From Gerris lacustris (Eukaryota > Arthropoda > Insecta > Hemiptera > Gerridae): a DNA stretch of 64,000 nt. The notes under the pieces are model-generated. The model did not search any database and had not been told where the DNA came from. It was given only the letters and a program-made list of their open reading frames with translations. A program made the translations under genes and the position numbers. Each line of letters starts with the position of its first letter. Position 1 is the stretch's first letter. Below are positions 1 through 10,182 of this stretch, in pieces. The stretch spans positions 118,862,979 through 118,926,978 of the forward strand of contig OX578276.1 in the NCBI GenBank assembly GCA_951217055.1. The letters run 5' to 3'.

Positions 1-670
1 GAAGTCTGTGTAGAAGCTACTAAAGTTTTGGTATAACTGTTCACAAAAAGCATACTTCGAGGTATAGAAACATTAAATTTAGCTCCAAATACAGCAAAAT
101 TACCTTCTAAAAATATAATAATCGTAGAAAAATGTTATCTACTCACGGCAGCAAAATTAAGCATTGTTGATGTACTGTTTTCAATCTACAAAATGTCATT
201 TTTCTTGATTCTTTTGTAACATGTCAAAAAAACACGCAGCAAAATAACAAACAGGCTGCAAAATTTTAAGAAAATTTTACTAAAAAAAGGTTACTACATC
301 GCAGGTTATGAACTCTCCCACATTGTTCATTTTTATATATTTAAGCGTAATAATCTGCTAAATTTAACTTTTTTTAAAAAATAACTTTAATAATTGTAGT
401 AATAAAACAAATTTTATTATTTTACAGTGATGATTTAAAAAAATCGCTAAAAATTGAAATAAAAAAGAGATGTTAATAAAAAAAAGTGGCAACACTGAAT
501 TCATTTTGCATTTGTTTTGTTTTCTTGTTGACTCAAAATTTCGTTTTTTTACTACTTTCATTTCTTTTAATCTTTTATATAATAAAAAGGGAATAAAATA
601 ATAATAATTAATAATTTTTCTGTCCTTAGTAGGTAAAATATTGTATGTAACTATGCAGCAAAGGAAACAT
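1..670. other. AT-rich sequence, nothing recognised
   Basis: Very AT-rich DNA with many short A and T runs. A 65-codon frame on the minus strand (364-561) has low-complexity composition and no recognisable domain. I see no repeat boundary, coding relic or structured RNA. Confidence 0.6.
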
Positions 671-800
671 TCCTGACTCGTTTAAAGATTACCTGCTTCG
701 GTTACACCTTAGCAGGTAATTAACATTTTCCTGCCTCGGCTTCACCTCGTCAGTCAACATGTAAATTTCCTGCCTCGGCTTTGACTCTGCAGTAAATTTG
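671..800. repeat. Imperfect 38-39 bp tandem repeat
   Basis: The phrase CCTGCCTCGGCTT recurs at about 691, 729 and 768, with a weaker start at 671. The phase is 38-39 bp, and each unit ends in an AT-rich spacer such as GTAAATTT. The units differ by several substitutions, so the array is old. The CTCGGCT phrases stand out against the AT-rich surroundings. No function is evident. Confidence 0.6.
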
Positions 801-1125
801 TTTAGCCTATCCTCACCTTTGGCTCGGAACTAAAACTTAAAAACTTGTCATCAAAATTCCATTTGGCTGCCTAGTAACATAAATAACTATTTTCGTACTA
901 CGGGTAGTTATCAAAACTGCCGTTTTTAGCGCTGCAATCTTTGTAGAAATGCTTCTTAGTACGAAATCTACTAGATGCCAATGCGTTTTATTTATCTTTT
1001 TTTTATAGTGTAACCTCTTTAAGGTTTCTATTTCTCAAAATCTTAAGTATGTACTAATATTTGTTATAATTAAATTGATTAATATTTAATGTTTTTTCAT
1101 TGTCTGCTACCTCGGAAAAAATAGC

Positions 1126-1250
1126 ATATGCTACGCGACTGTGAAGTGTTTTTTCTTTAACTTGGCAATATTTACTGTCTCGCTTCGCTATACAGTAAAT
1201 ATTATTGCCACGGTAAAGAAAAAACTCACTTCACAGCCTAGTAGCATAAT
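1126..1250. repeat. Fold-back (hairpin) element
   Basis: Two arms of about 55-60 bp are imperfect reverse complements around a centre near 1186 (CGCTTCGCTA). The left arm reads ATGCTAC, then CTGTGAAGTG, then TTTTTTCTTTA, then GGCAATA, then TTTACTGT; the right arm repeats these in inverted order. Mismatches and small indels break the stem. The likely origin is a short fold-back transposon; the flanking sequence 801-1125 holds only short inverted words such as TTTCGTACTA / TAGTACGAAA. Confidence 0.65.
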
Positions 1251-1479
1251 ACACGATTTCCTAAACATTTTCTGATGGTTTAGATTAAAAAAAAGGAAAT
1301 ACTAATTTAACATAGGGATATTCAGTTTCAGAAATAATAGTAAAAATATTTAAAGGGGGAGGTCGGAATTCAATTCAAAAAGGTAGCATAATTTTTACAC
1401 TAAATTTTGATAAACATTCAATAATAGTTCTATTTTACTACTTAAACCCGTAATAAGTAAAAGAAAGCACTAGTATACT

Positions 1480-1722
1480 CGTATGTTTAGACCTTCAGCA
1501 CCTACTAGTTTTCATACCCATGTACACAAAGGTTTTTTCTTAACACCTTTATCTTTAAAAGTATTCTAATTTTTAAGATCTTTGGATAGTATGTCAAATG
1601 TAGCCCACACATGATACCATAGTAATTTCAACCGTCTGCCCTACATACATTTTTTTTATTGATGTATTCATGCAAAATAAATAAACTAGACAATAAAACT
1701 AGACAATAGTTTGTAAAAGCAT
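1480..1722 (-). mobile_element. GCTTCC-family repeat, copy J, first part
   Basis: This stretch matches the interior of the copies at 21955-22543 and 14236-14818: the landmarks ACCTTCAGCACC, CTTTAAAAGTA, ATTTCAACCGTCTGC and TTTGTAAAAGCAT occur in the same order. The remainder of the copy resumes at 4391 after a 2,668 bp insertion. This copy is therefore older than the element inside it. The GCTTCC hairpin end is missing or too diverged to see. Confidence 0.6.
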
Positions 1723-4390
1723 TAGTCCAGTCAATGAAGGCGAAAATAAGGTAAAAGCTCCAAATTTTTTCGGATTGAATGGATTGTCCTGAAAATTTGC
1801 ATACAAGCTCATCTGACCCCCCACTTCAAAAGTTATATTGTCTCGATGTGTGCTTTTTGCTATTTGGGGGTGAACACTACCCTTGTATGGGAAAAATGCG
1901 AAATTTTCAGGTTTACGTATTTTAAAGATTCAATTCATGTTCAAATATGTTGGATCAAGATCCTTTAAAGTTTTTTAAGAAATTTATCTTAAATTTATGA
2001 AATTTAGTTACTTTTATACCCTTAAAAAATTGTAAAAACTACCCCTTAATGCCCAAAAAATTGGAATACAAGTTTTTAGCAGCTTAAAATGTTCTTTTGG
2101 TGCATTCACAATGTATTAAATCTCTTTTGTTATTCATTAGAAAACTTACGACTAATTAAAAAGTTATAACCCTTAAAAACTACCCCTTTATGATAAAATT
2201 ATGGTTGAAGGCTTAAGATGATTTTAATGGTATACCTATGAAAAATTTTAAACTTTTTATAGGTTTTCAAATGGCCTATGATTGTATTGCAACTTTTTAA
2301 CCCCCAAAAAACCCTTATGGAAGACCTACCACTTATGGAGGAATTGCGTAAAACTATATGTTACAGGATGATATAATTCATTTTTTTTTTAAATTTTATC
2401 GAATTTCTTTTTAATATTTTTTTATTAAATTAATTCAAAACAAAATCAAAATTATATACATACATTATAATGCATCACTACCATCACTGTATTCGGCCTC
2501 GCCTTGATCCACAATTGGAGGACAATTGTTACAATTATCGCCAGAACATAAACTACATGTGGTATTGCAAAAAAGTCTAACTTTTCTGCAACCACAAGTT
2601 GCGCCGCATCCTTTTTTGCGATTGCGACCAGAAAATATCCAGCAATTACACACAACACTCATTCAAATTCATGTGTATATTACATTCCTGCGTTTAAACA
2701 TTAATTCTAGAAATACAATATTATGATGTGCTATGAACTTTGAATTGTATTTGTATTAATAAAAACAAAGGATTCCCCTATTTATTTGAGATCTCTCCCC
2801 TCCCAACAACCTTATAATAAACAATCAGTTGTATTTTAGTTTTCAACTTGTAAAAGTTATAATATGTAGTTTTTACTTAATACACCTCATTATATTAAAT
2901 TTTAATAATATGTAGGAACGCGATATTAAAAAATTAATCAAATAATCTATTAGCACACTTACATTGTAACTTGATTAACAAAATAACACCTTTTATTTAA
3001 TTTATAAATGAGGCAAACCTCGTGTTTTCTCTGCTCTCCCTCCAATTTATTCTTTGTCTACTTCTCTGTGGTCCATCTATTGTGTACTTACGTGCACTCA
3101 TACATATACACAAGAACTCGGGTTCATGTGTGTATGTATAATATTGAAATACTCACTCAAATTAATTCACAAGCACTTCAAAATACACTAGAATGGTGGT
3201 AATTTACCAGCTCCGAACATTTTACTGAAAAATTGCGATTACTCTTCTTACCATAACTTTTTAAATTTTAAAGTTATAAATTCCCTCAAAAAACCATTTT
3301 TTAAGGAATTTGAAGCGCTATAAGTCCTAATTGTTTCAGATTTTTTGAGCCTTTCGTTTTTAAGATTCGTAAGTTTAAAGGGCTCAGGAAAGGTGGTCTT
3401 CGTACTTAGTTTTGAGCTTCTAACAGTCATAACTCTGTCAAATTTTGTCCTACAAAAATAAATAAAAAAGAAACATTTTCTACAAAAAAAACCTACAATT
3501 TCATATTTTATCATTTTTTCATAAAATTGTTAGTTTTTGAAAAGAAGTTGATTTTTTTAAAAATTGAAATTTTTTTCTTCAAGAGTAAAATCAAAAATTT
3601 TTTGAATTTAGGCTTCTTAAACCGTTCAAACTCTCAGAATCTATTGTTAGTATATAAATAAAGTAAACTACCGACGGAATTTGTTTAATTTCAATTTTGG
3701 CTGTCAAGTCATTAATTTTAGTACCTATTATTTTTCTCAAAAATCAAGACAACCACTTTATTTTGATTATAACTCCGTCAGTTTTTATGCTAAAGACTTT
3801 TGTCAGTAATCAATTTAAAGGTCTATTCAAGCACTTTAAAAAGTTTTATATAAGTTTTCTTCGGAAAACCTTTAATTTTTCCACTACTTGACATGGAAAG
3901 TTTCGATTTTAACTATCTTCTAAGATGACTTCAATTTCAGGGAGTCATAACTCGGGTTCTATACTGCCTACAAAAATAAAATAAAAAGCTATCTCTTTGT
4001 TATTTAATTACCTTCACTTTTTACTATGCCCTTTATTATGAAAAACTTTTAGTATTTGAAATATTAGCAAAAAATCGCTCAAAAACATGCATTTTTTGAG
4101 CTAAAAAGAGCATCTTTAGGCGCCAATAACTCAAAAAGTATTGACTGTACAAAAAATTCTTATAGAACATTTTTTGTTTAGAATTTGTCCGTGTATCGAA
4201 TCTTGAAGTTATTTTTTATTAAAAAAGATCCACCCCCGAGAAGGGGGGGCAGTCACCCCTGGGGTAAAAGCACACATCGGCACTATATAACTTTTGTTTC
4301 TTGGGCTAGTCCCTAGCTACAGTTCAAATTTCACATCAATCCATCTCATCCGAAAAAATTGGGACCTAAAATACTTCATTGACTGGACTA
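1723..4390. mobile_element. 2,668 bp DNA transposon with long inverted ends
   Basis: The termini are inverted copies beginning TAGTCCAGTCAATGAA. The inverted similarity continues inward for about 170 bp through AATTTTTTCGGAT, GATGGATTG, AAAGTTATAT and GATGTGTGCTTTT. The flanks carry CAT on both sides. Comparison with the related repeat at 21955 shows the uninterrupted host reading GTAAAAGCATA, so CAT is a credible 3 bp target duplication. The interior is AT-rich with recurring phrases (AAAAACTACCCCTT twice) and no transposase that I can see. It carries the cysteine-rich frame at 2465-2662. The superfamily is unclear; a 3 bp duplication is compatible with several groups. Confidence 0.7.
2465..2662 (-). 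CDS. Cysteine-rich C-terminal fragment, CXC-like
   Basis: A 65-residue frame begins with ATG directly after an in-frame TGA and ends at TAA. Ten cysteines lie within residues 5-47 (5, 7, 19, 23, 25, 32, 36, 39, 44, 47), including CNCW, GCGATCGCRK and CSGDNCNNC, followed by an acidic tail (GEAEYSDGSD). The C-x-C / C-R-K / C-x3-C-x2-C pattern resembles cysteine-rich tails of transposon-associated insect proteins and, more loosely, tesmin/TSO1 CXC zinc-binding repeats. Such modules usually close a longer protein. Here no upstream coding part is visible, so it is either a last exon or a relic. It lies inside the 1723-4390 transposon, which suggests the element once encoded a protein on this strand. 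The overlapping frame in another phase (2452-2658) is a shadow. Function is not established. Confidence 0.4.
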   Translation of the reverse strand: MSVVCNCWIFSGRNRKKGCGATCGCRKVRLFCNTTCSLCSGDNCNNCPPIVDQGEAEYSDGSDAL

Positions 4391-4452
4391 CATAGCATAT
4401 TCATCAAAATTAGCGATAGGATGCAAGGAAGCTATGTGCCACACTAATTGAG
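4391..4452 (-). mobile_element. GCTTCC-family repeat, copy J, terminal part
   Basis: This is the terminal segment GATAGGATGC, GGAAGCTATGTGCCACAC, TAATTG, which reads as the end of the family in minus orientation and continues the sequence broken at 1722. It closely matches the reverse complement of the left end of the copy at 9744. Confidence 0.65.
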
Positions 4453-5070
4453 ACCTTTTTTTACGTAATGCAATTTTTATAATATTTTAGTGAGATTGTC
4501 AAATATATTGATTAATTATCTACTAAAAAATAAATTAAGTATATTGTTTAAAAAAATATTCTAGAAATAATGAAGTTGATATAATTTGGTCATGCATTGC
4601 CTATTGTCATATTAATTTTTTTTAGAATACAAATATTGATTATATATTGCATTATATTAATACATTTCTTATAGTAATTTATTGTTATAAGAGGGTACAA
4701 ATGAAATTATGCAGGTACCCGCTGAACCAGTTGTGTATATTGGAATACCCTAATGAGGAAAAAATCCTTGTTCATCCAAATTAGGTACTAAAAACGGCAC
4801 AACGAATTGACCACTCTGAAGGTCTTTTATTCTTACTGAATTTGCGTTATTATTTATATTCCTTATTACTTTTTTTTATCCCTTAAACAAATAACCAATG
4901 ATATTTATAGTTTGAAAGAGGTAGAATTTAATTAGATCGTAAAGTTTCACCTGGTGTATTCTAAATCTTAATTCTTTAGTATTTATTTGATTATATTCTG
5001 TGTATTTTGTCTAGGTTTAAACTTAAATAAACTTTCAGATTGGTATAATAACTAATTATAAGAAAATTGC
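4453..5070. other. AT-rich sequence, nothing recognised
   Basis: AT-rich DNA with one mildly GC-richer patch near 4690-4800. No inverted repeat, coding relic or tandem structure was seen. Confidence 0.5.
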
Positions 5071-5766
5071 TGCCAATTAGAGTGGCACATAGCTTCCTCG
5101 CGTAGTATCGCGTACTTTATTGATTTTATGCTTTAACTAGCCATTATTGTTTAATTTATTTAATTTCTCCCTTTTTTAAATCGATCAAAATTGTTGACAA
5201 ATGTTTTATATAATGATATTTTACATGAATAAAAGTTTCAATTTATTACAATATAACAAGCGGAGATTATTGAAGTTTATCGGGGGCTATCTACGGGCTA
5301 ATTTCGACAAACCATCCAAAATTCTTGAAAATCAGATAAGTAAAATGGTCGCTGTTGGTTTTACTAAAAAATTTTACATATTTTAAAAAAAGTTTGTCTC
5401 ATTGAATAGATGAAGATTTTTTCCCCGACCTAAAATTCCAATTTTAAATTTGAAGTTCACGTTTACTTGAACGTTGCGCGCGAACGCTTGGGCGGGTAAC
5501 GTTATCCAACGAACTCGTTCTAGGCATTGGTAAAATGAACATGCCTACCAAATTTCATCACAATCAGTCGACTTTTACTCAAGTTATCACCACACGTTTC
5601 AGATACATTGTTCGCGGACACACAGACCAACAGACACGAGACCAAAATATTTTTCCTTGATGTCTGAAACGGATTACTGTCTTGGAATTTTTAAAATCGG
5701 GGACAAAATGTTTTCGTCCTCAAAAGTGAACACAATGCTTCCGTTAACTTTGGTAAGCGGAAGCAA
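5071..5766 (+). mobile_element. GCTTCC-family repeat, copy A (696 bp)
   Basis: The left end is TGCCAATTAGAGTGGCACAT then AGCTTCCTCGCG. The right end is the imperfect hairpin CTTCCGTTAACTTTGGTAAG then CGGAAGCAA. The interior contains a GC-richer block (GTTGCGCGCGAACGC, ACGTTATCCAACGAAC) shared with 42674-43240, and a block containing TGATGTCTGAAACGGATTAC shared with most copies. There are no terminal inverted repeats; both ends instead have small hairpins (TGCCA/TGGCA on the left). No coding capacity is visible; the 61-codon frame at 5201-5386 has no recognisable content. Confidence 0.75.
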
Positions 5767-6049
5767 AAGATAATCAAAATAATAAATTTTAGACGGAGTA
5801 TAATAGTAAAATTTAAGAATGGTAATGAAAAGCTGTAAAATTTGAATGATTTATGCTTATACATTTTATTAAAACCTGATGCTTATGCTTCATTAAAGCA
5901 TATAGCACAAATATAAACCAATTCTAGCTAACTACAAAACAAAAAAAAAAAATACCCGCACACAAAGCTGAGATATAAAATAAAAGAATTGCATTAATCT
6001 GTATATTTTATAAAGTCATGACAACTAAAAGCCTGTCAAATATTATTAT

Positions 6050-6483
6050 AGGTTTGTTCCAACCGAGCATTGTACCGTCCGCGGGATCGTCACCGGCATG
6101 CGCAGTAGATAAAAGCCGTTCCAAGCTGACTTGGGACAGTGTTTCGTACCGTACACGAAACTGTTCCAACCCCGGCAGGGATCGTTTGCGAACCGTTCAC
6201 TGTACGGTCCCAACGATCCTCTGACAATACCATGTACTGGTTTGTATGACATGCGCAGTTATGTCAATAATTACAAATACCAACAGGAAGGTTTCCTAAC
6301 TGTTAGGTTTCCTTAATGTTTTTAATACAGTGCGAATAATAGTCCTAAACTCGTTCCAACCTAACATGATTTTATTACAGTACAGTGTTAGCGCATGCGT
6401 ATAAAAACCTGTCCTAAACGATTCCCGAACGATCCGCGGGACGATACAAAGGACGGTACAAATAGCGGGGTTGGAACAAACCT
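6050..6483. mobile_element. 434 bp MITE-like element with 15 bp inverted ends
   Basis: It starts AGGTTTGTTCCAACC and ends with the exact reverse complement. If the element is taken from the GG, the flanks read TTATA on both sides; if from the A, they read TAT, so the duplication length (3 or 5 bp) is ambiguous. The interior is strikingly GC-richer than the surroundings (GTTCCAACCCCGGCAGGG, ACGATCCGCGGGACGAT) and holds further inverted words. A second TIR-like phrase (GTTCCAACCCC) sits at 6163. The frames at 6018-6316 are fortuitous. The last 320 bp are nearly identical to 42355-42673. Confidence 0.8.
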
Positions 6484-8138
6484 TATAATTCTTTTTGTGT
6501 ACTATTTTTTTTTAATATTGATGCATATCAAAAACGTAGTTATTTAGTTAGTTAAATTTTGATCGGGCATTTTCTCCTGTAGGTAACCTTGTAAAACAAT
6601 TTCTTAAAAAAAAAACTATCCAATAGTTAAAATTTGATGACCACTAGTAGTTGTCATTTTACAATAACTTATTTTGGAGAAGGTATACGAGTATATTTCT
6701 TGGTTTCAATCTCTTATTTGAAATAAAGTTAATGCCGGATATCCGTGAAAGCTTAAGTTCTCTTTAATTTGTCATTGGTTTAAAAGTTAAAAGAAAATGA
6801 CGTAAGATGATGCAATAGTTTTAGAACATTAATATGGTCCCCTGCTGATTTTAGAGATTGGTTCTTTAGGCGTTATGTTAAGGTTCAAGGACATTAAAGC
6901 CTTCATAAGAACATTACGAACTATTCACTTGTCACTAAGGTTCGGTGTACATGTGGCCACTAACTATGTGTTATAAATCACTCATGCAGCTGTGTAGAGC
7001 GTTGCATTTATTTTATAAACGTATCAACGACGCACGAAAAAAGATATAAAAATACGTTCTTCCTACTTATCTCTTTATTGTATACACATAATTTAATTTT
7101 AAAGATTTTTATATATACATAATATCTAACGTGATTACTATTCTTATTCTCATATAAAAAGATTATATTATATATTTATAATATAACATACCTGTAATGA
7201 TACAACAGTATTGCTTGTTTCTTTTTCTACGAATGAGTGATTTATTTGTTCTTAAGTCAATGAAAATTAAATAACAATATTTCTTTCTTATAAAAATCAT
7301 GGCAGAGGATGATAAATTAGACAAAAGAAATATAAAATATAGTTTGTAACTTGTAGAATACATTATATGTGACAACAGAGATGAAGAGGCAAAGAAAGAA
7401 AGAATCAGTTACTGAATTCTTACTTAATTGGTATTATAGAATGTCTCCTCGCCATCCTGGAATTCTATCTTCTTTTTTTTTATTTTTAATTCCTTTTGAT
7501 GAATTAGATCAATTAATAAGGCATGAACCCTGAAGGTAAGAGCTACTGAAAGCCCAAGACAATAAAAAAAAGAAAAAACTACATTTTTTATACACAGTTT
7601 GCAGCTGTTTCAAATTGTGACACCAGAAGAAATTAAATCGGACAACTAGTCAATTATGAATTTTCAAGAAGAGAGGAATACATTCATTTCAATCCATAAT
7701 AGGTTCAATATAGATGAATACTAGGTATAGCCCTTGAATATGTCAATTAATGGCATATTAAGATATGCAAGCTCAAAGGCAGATAATTCGTTGCTTCAAT
7801 GGTTATGAGTTGTAATTGGGCCTACGCTAAAAAGTCCAAATAACTGTTCAAGTCAGGGTCACTATTAGGATGGTAGGGGATGGATAGGGTCAGATTTGTA
7901 TTTAGTGCTCTAGAACCTTTTGCTTAATGTAGGGAGTTATAATGACCTAAGTTTGTACCTTCAAGTTTGTACCTTCTTTAAAAATGGTCTTCAATAAAGA
8001 ATAAATTAATACACATGGTTATTTCATATTATGATGAAATAGCTTACAATATATTTGTTTATAATGATGATAACCTCTAACTGTGGAAAAGATGGATATT
8101 GTGTGGTATGGTGAATGATGATAGGTAATGAAGCGGTA
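6484..8138. other. Unique AT-rich sequence
   Basis: I found no coding relic, boundary repeat or strong structure in this stretch. A 70-codon minus-strand frame (7163-7375) is low-complexity and not credible. Confidence 0.5.
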
Positions 8139-8188
8139 AATGACAACTAAGAGAGACGTTCCAGAGAATGTCACTCTTAGTTGTCATT
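8139..8188. other. Compact 50-base hairpin
   Basis: AATGACAACTAAGAGAGAC and GTCACTCTTAGTTGTCATT form a 19 bp stem with a single A-A mismatch around a 12-base loop. No boundary repeats or target duplication are evident. The length is shorter than a typical animal microRNA precursor, and a minimal fold-back element is equally likely. Confidence 0.6.
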
Positions 8189-8313
8189 CATGATGATAAT
8201 GATAATAAAGTAATAAATGATTGGATATCTAAAGATTGACGAATAAGAGAAAATGATCGTGTGATATGTACTTGTAAACTTGCACAACTAATGTCTAAAG
8301 GGCTGTGTATACT

Positions 8314-9179
8314 AGTTGCGTCCGGTCATGCAAATCCGATTAGTGAGATATAACAGTTGCGTCCGCACATTTTTAATCCTATATCTGAATTGCGTCCAGG
8401 TACAAGTTAATCCAAAAAGGCCAAAAGGGTTGTACAGAATCCAAACATTAAACCAACATAATCTATTTTTACTTTTCTAGTAAACATAAACAAACGCTTG
8501 ATTTTCAATATTTAATTGATACCCGGTCTTGCCAAGGCATTTATCAAGGAATCATATACTATGAAAAGTGAAAAAGTAAAATATTTATAAATTTAGGTTT
8601 CACAAACCATTGACAAACAATGATCAGTGATAAGCTTGCTGTAAAAAAGTTTGCTTCGCATTTTTTTAAAATCGATGACGTTGGAGTAACTACAAATGCA
8701 TGTGGAAATTTTCACTCTAAATTAAATAGCCTGTTCTACCATTCACACCCAAATATTTACCAAAATGAAAAACAAATAATTACTTAAAAATGAATAGTGC
8801 TAATGTAAGAAGAAGCAAATCAGAACATAAAGAGGCTTTCATTCTTCAGAAAATTATCATATTACAACATGGGCAATTATCTAGGTTGCAGTACGTAAAT
8901 TGTATATCACTAAAAGTTTTACCTCAAAAAATTAATTTTATATTAAATAAATTATAGTAACGGTTTCTTTCCTATTTTTTATTGTTTTTTATTTTAAATT
9001 TAATTTAAAACTTTAAGGTTAAAATATATTTGTTCACCTGAAAAAACAGGTAAAAAATACATAAATACATCCTGGACGAATTCCATATATCTCAGGCCCA
9101 GAGTGAGGATGCAATTCGGAAATGGGATTAAAAAAGTGCGGACGCAATTTAGATATCTTCTGGATATTAGGACGCAACT
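8314..9179. mobile_element. 866 bp element with repeated GTTGCGTCC termini
   Basis: The left end carries three direct copies of AGTTGCGTCC or AATTGCGTCC (8314, 8355, 8388). The right end carries three inverted copies (9107, 9140, 9170). The sequence between copies is also inverted, for example GTGCGGACGCAATTTAGATA against ATATAACAGTTGCGTCCGCA. The 675 bp interior is AT-rich without coding content. Multiple subterminal repeats of this kind usually act as transposase binding sites. No clear target duplication was found. Confidence 0.6.
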
Positions 9180-9196
9180 CGGAAACACCTGTCTAA

Positions 9197-9392
9197 AGCC
9201 GGCCACACACGCTGGGGAATACCTGACTGGTAAACATGTTCGGGTAACCTGTGCTGGTGAACTGGAGCGTGTGTGCTATCATAACTGTGCAGTTATATCA
9301 TAATTTGATACCACACACGTTCCGGTTTATCTGCGCACACTTTACCTGTTCAGGTTTACCTGTCAGACATACCACAACATGTATGGCCGGTT
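9197..9392. mobile_element. 196 bp MITE flanked by TAA
   Basis: The ends are AGCCGGCCACACACG and the inverted form of AACCGGCCATACATG. TAA occurs on both flanks (9194-9196 and 9393-9395), consistent with the TWA target preference of PIF/Harbinger elements. The interior is a loose palindrome with repeated ACCTG / CAGGT words and CGTGTGTG arms. It starts 17 bp after the preceding element. Confidence 0.65.
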
Positions 9393-9743
9393 TAAGCAGA
9401 ACATATTATGTCTATGCGTGAGAGAACATATTATACACATATCCGTGGAGAGACTGCTTCTATTTATTCATTAAGATGACCTCCATCAAGGCTCTTATCC
9501 CCCCAAGTATAAGCCTATGCAGTTTCTTTGTGTCTACGGTGATTTTGAGTATAACAGTTTTATCAGTTTTTGCAGTATTACGCTGTTCAAAACGAAAACC
9601 TAAACAAATATAATCCCACGTTATTATAATAGTTGGCAGAACTAGATGAATCTAGAGGAAGCATTACGGACCTGTTTACACTGATGAGATACTATGCCGT
9701 GCTAGCTTTATCTAAATATAAGTACATTATAAAAAAAATAGAC

Positions 9744-10182
9744 TGCCAATTAGTGTGGCACATAGCTTCCTCGCATCCTATCATGTACTTTATTGTTATA
9801 TTAACATTATTGTTATATTACTTTAATTTTATATTGTTTATTGTGTAAAAGCCATTAATAGTTTTAGCGATCATTAACACTTTATAGCGGTGTCGCTGTT
9901 GGTTTTACTAAAAAATTTTATTTAAAAAAAATGTTTGTCTCATTGAATAGATGAAGTTTGATTTTTTTTTCCGACCTAAAATCAAAATCGGTAGACATTT
10001 ACTCAAATTATCGTCAGACGTTTCATAATTCGTGGACACACAGACAGACCCGAGACCAAAAATGTTCCCTGATGTCTGAAACGGATTTCTGTCTTGGAAT
10101 TTTTAAAATCGGAGACATAAAAGTTTTTCGTTCTCAAAAGTGAACACAATGCTTCCGTTACCTTCGGTAAGCTCGGAAGCAA
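9744..10182 (+). mobile_element. GCTTCC-family repeat, copy B (439 bp)
   Basis: The left end is TGCCAATTAGTGTGGCACAT and the right end is the hairpin CTTCCGTTACCTTCGGTAAG then CTCGGAAGCAA, its best preserved form. The interior is shorter than in copy A because the GC-richer block is missing, but GTGTCGCTGTTGGTTTTACT and the TGATGTCTGAAACGGATTTC block remain. The frames at 9633-9848 and 9958-10143 have no recognisable content. Confidence 0.75.

Noticed and set aside
6018..6316. Overlapping frames on both strands with arginine-rich sequence
   Set aside because: They lie inside the GC-richer 434 bp inverted-repeat element and continue across its boundary.
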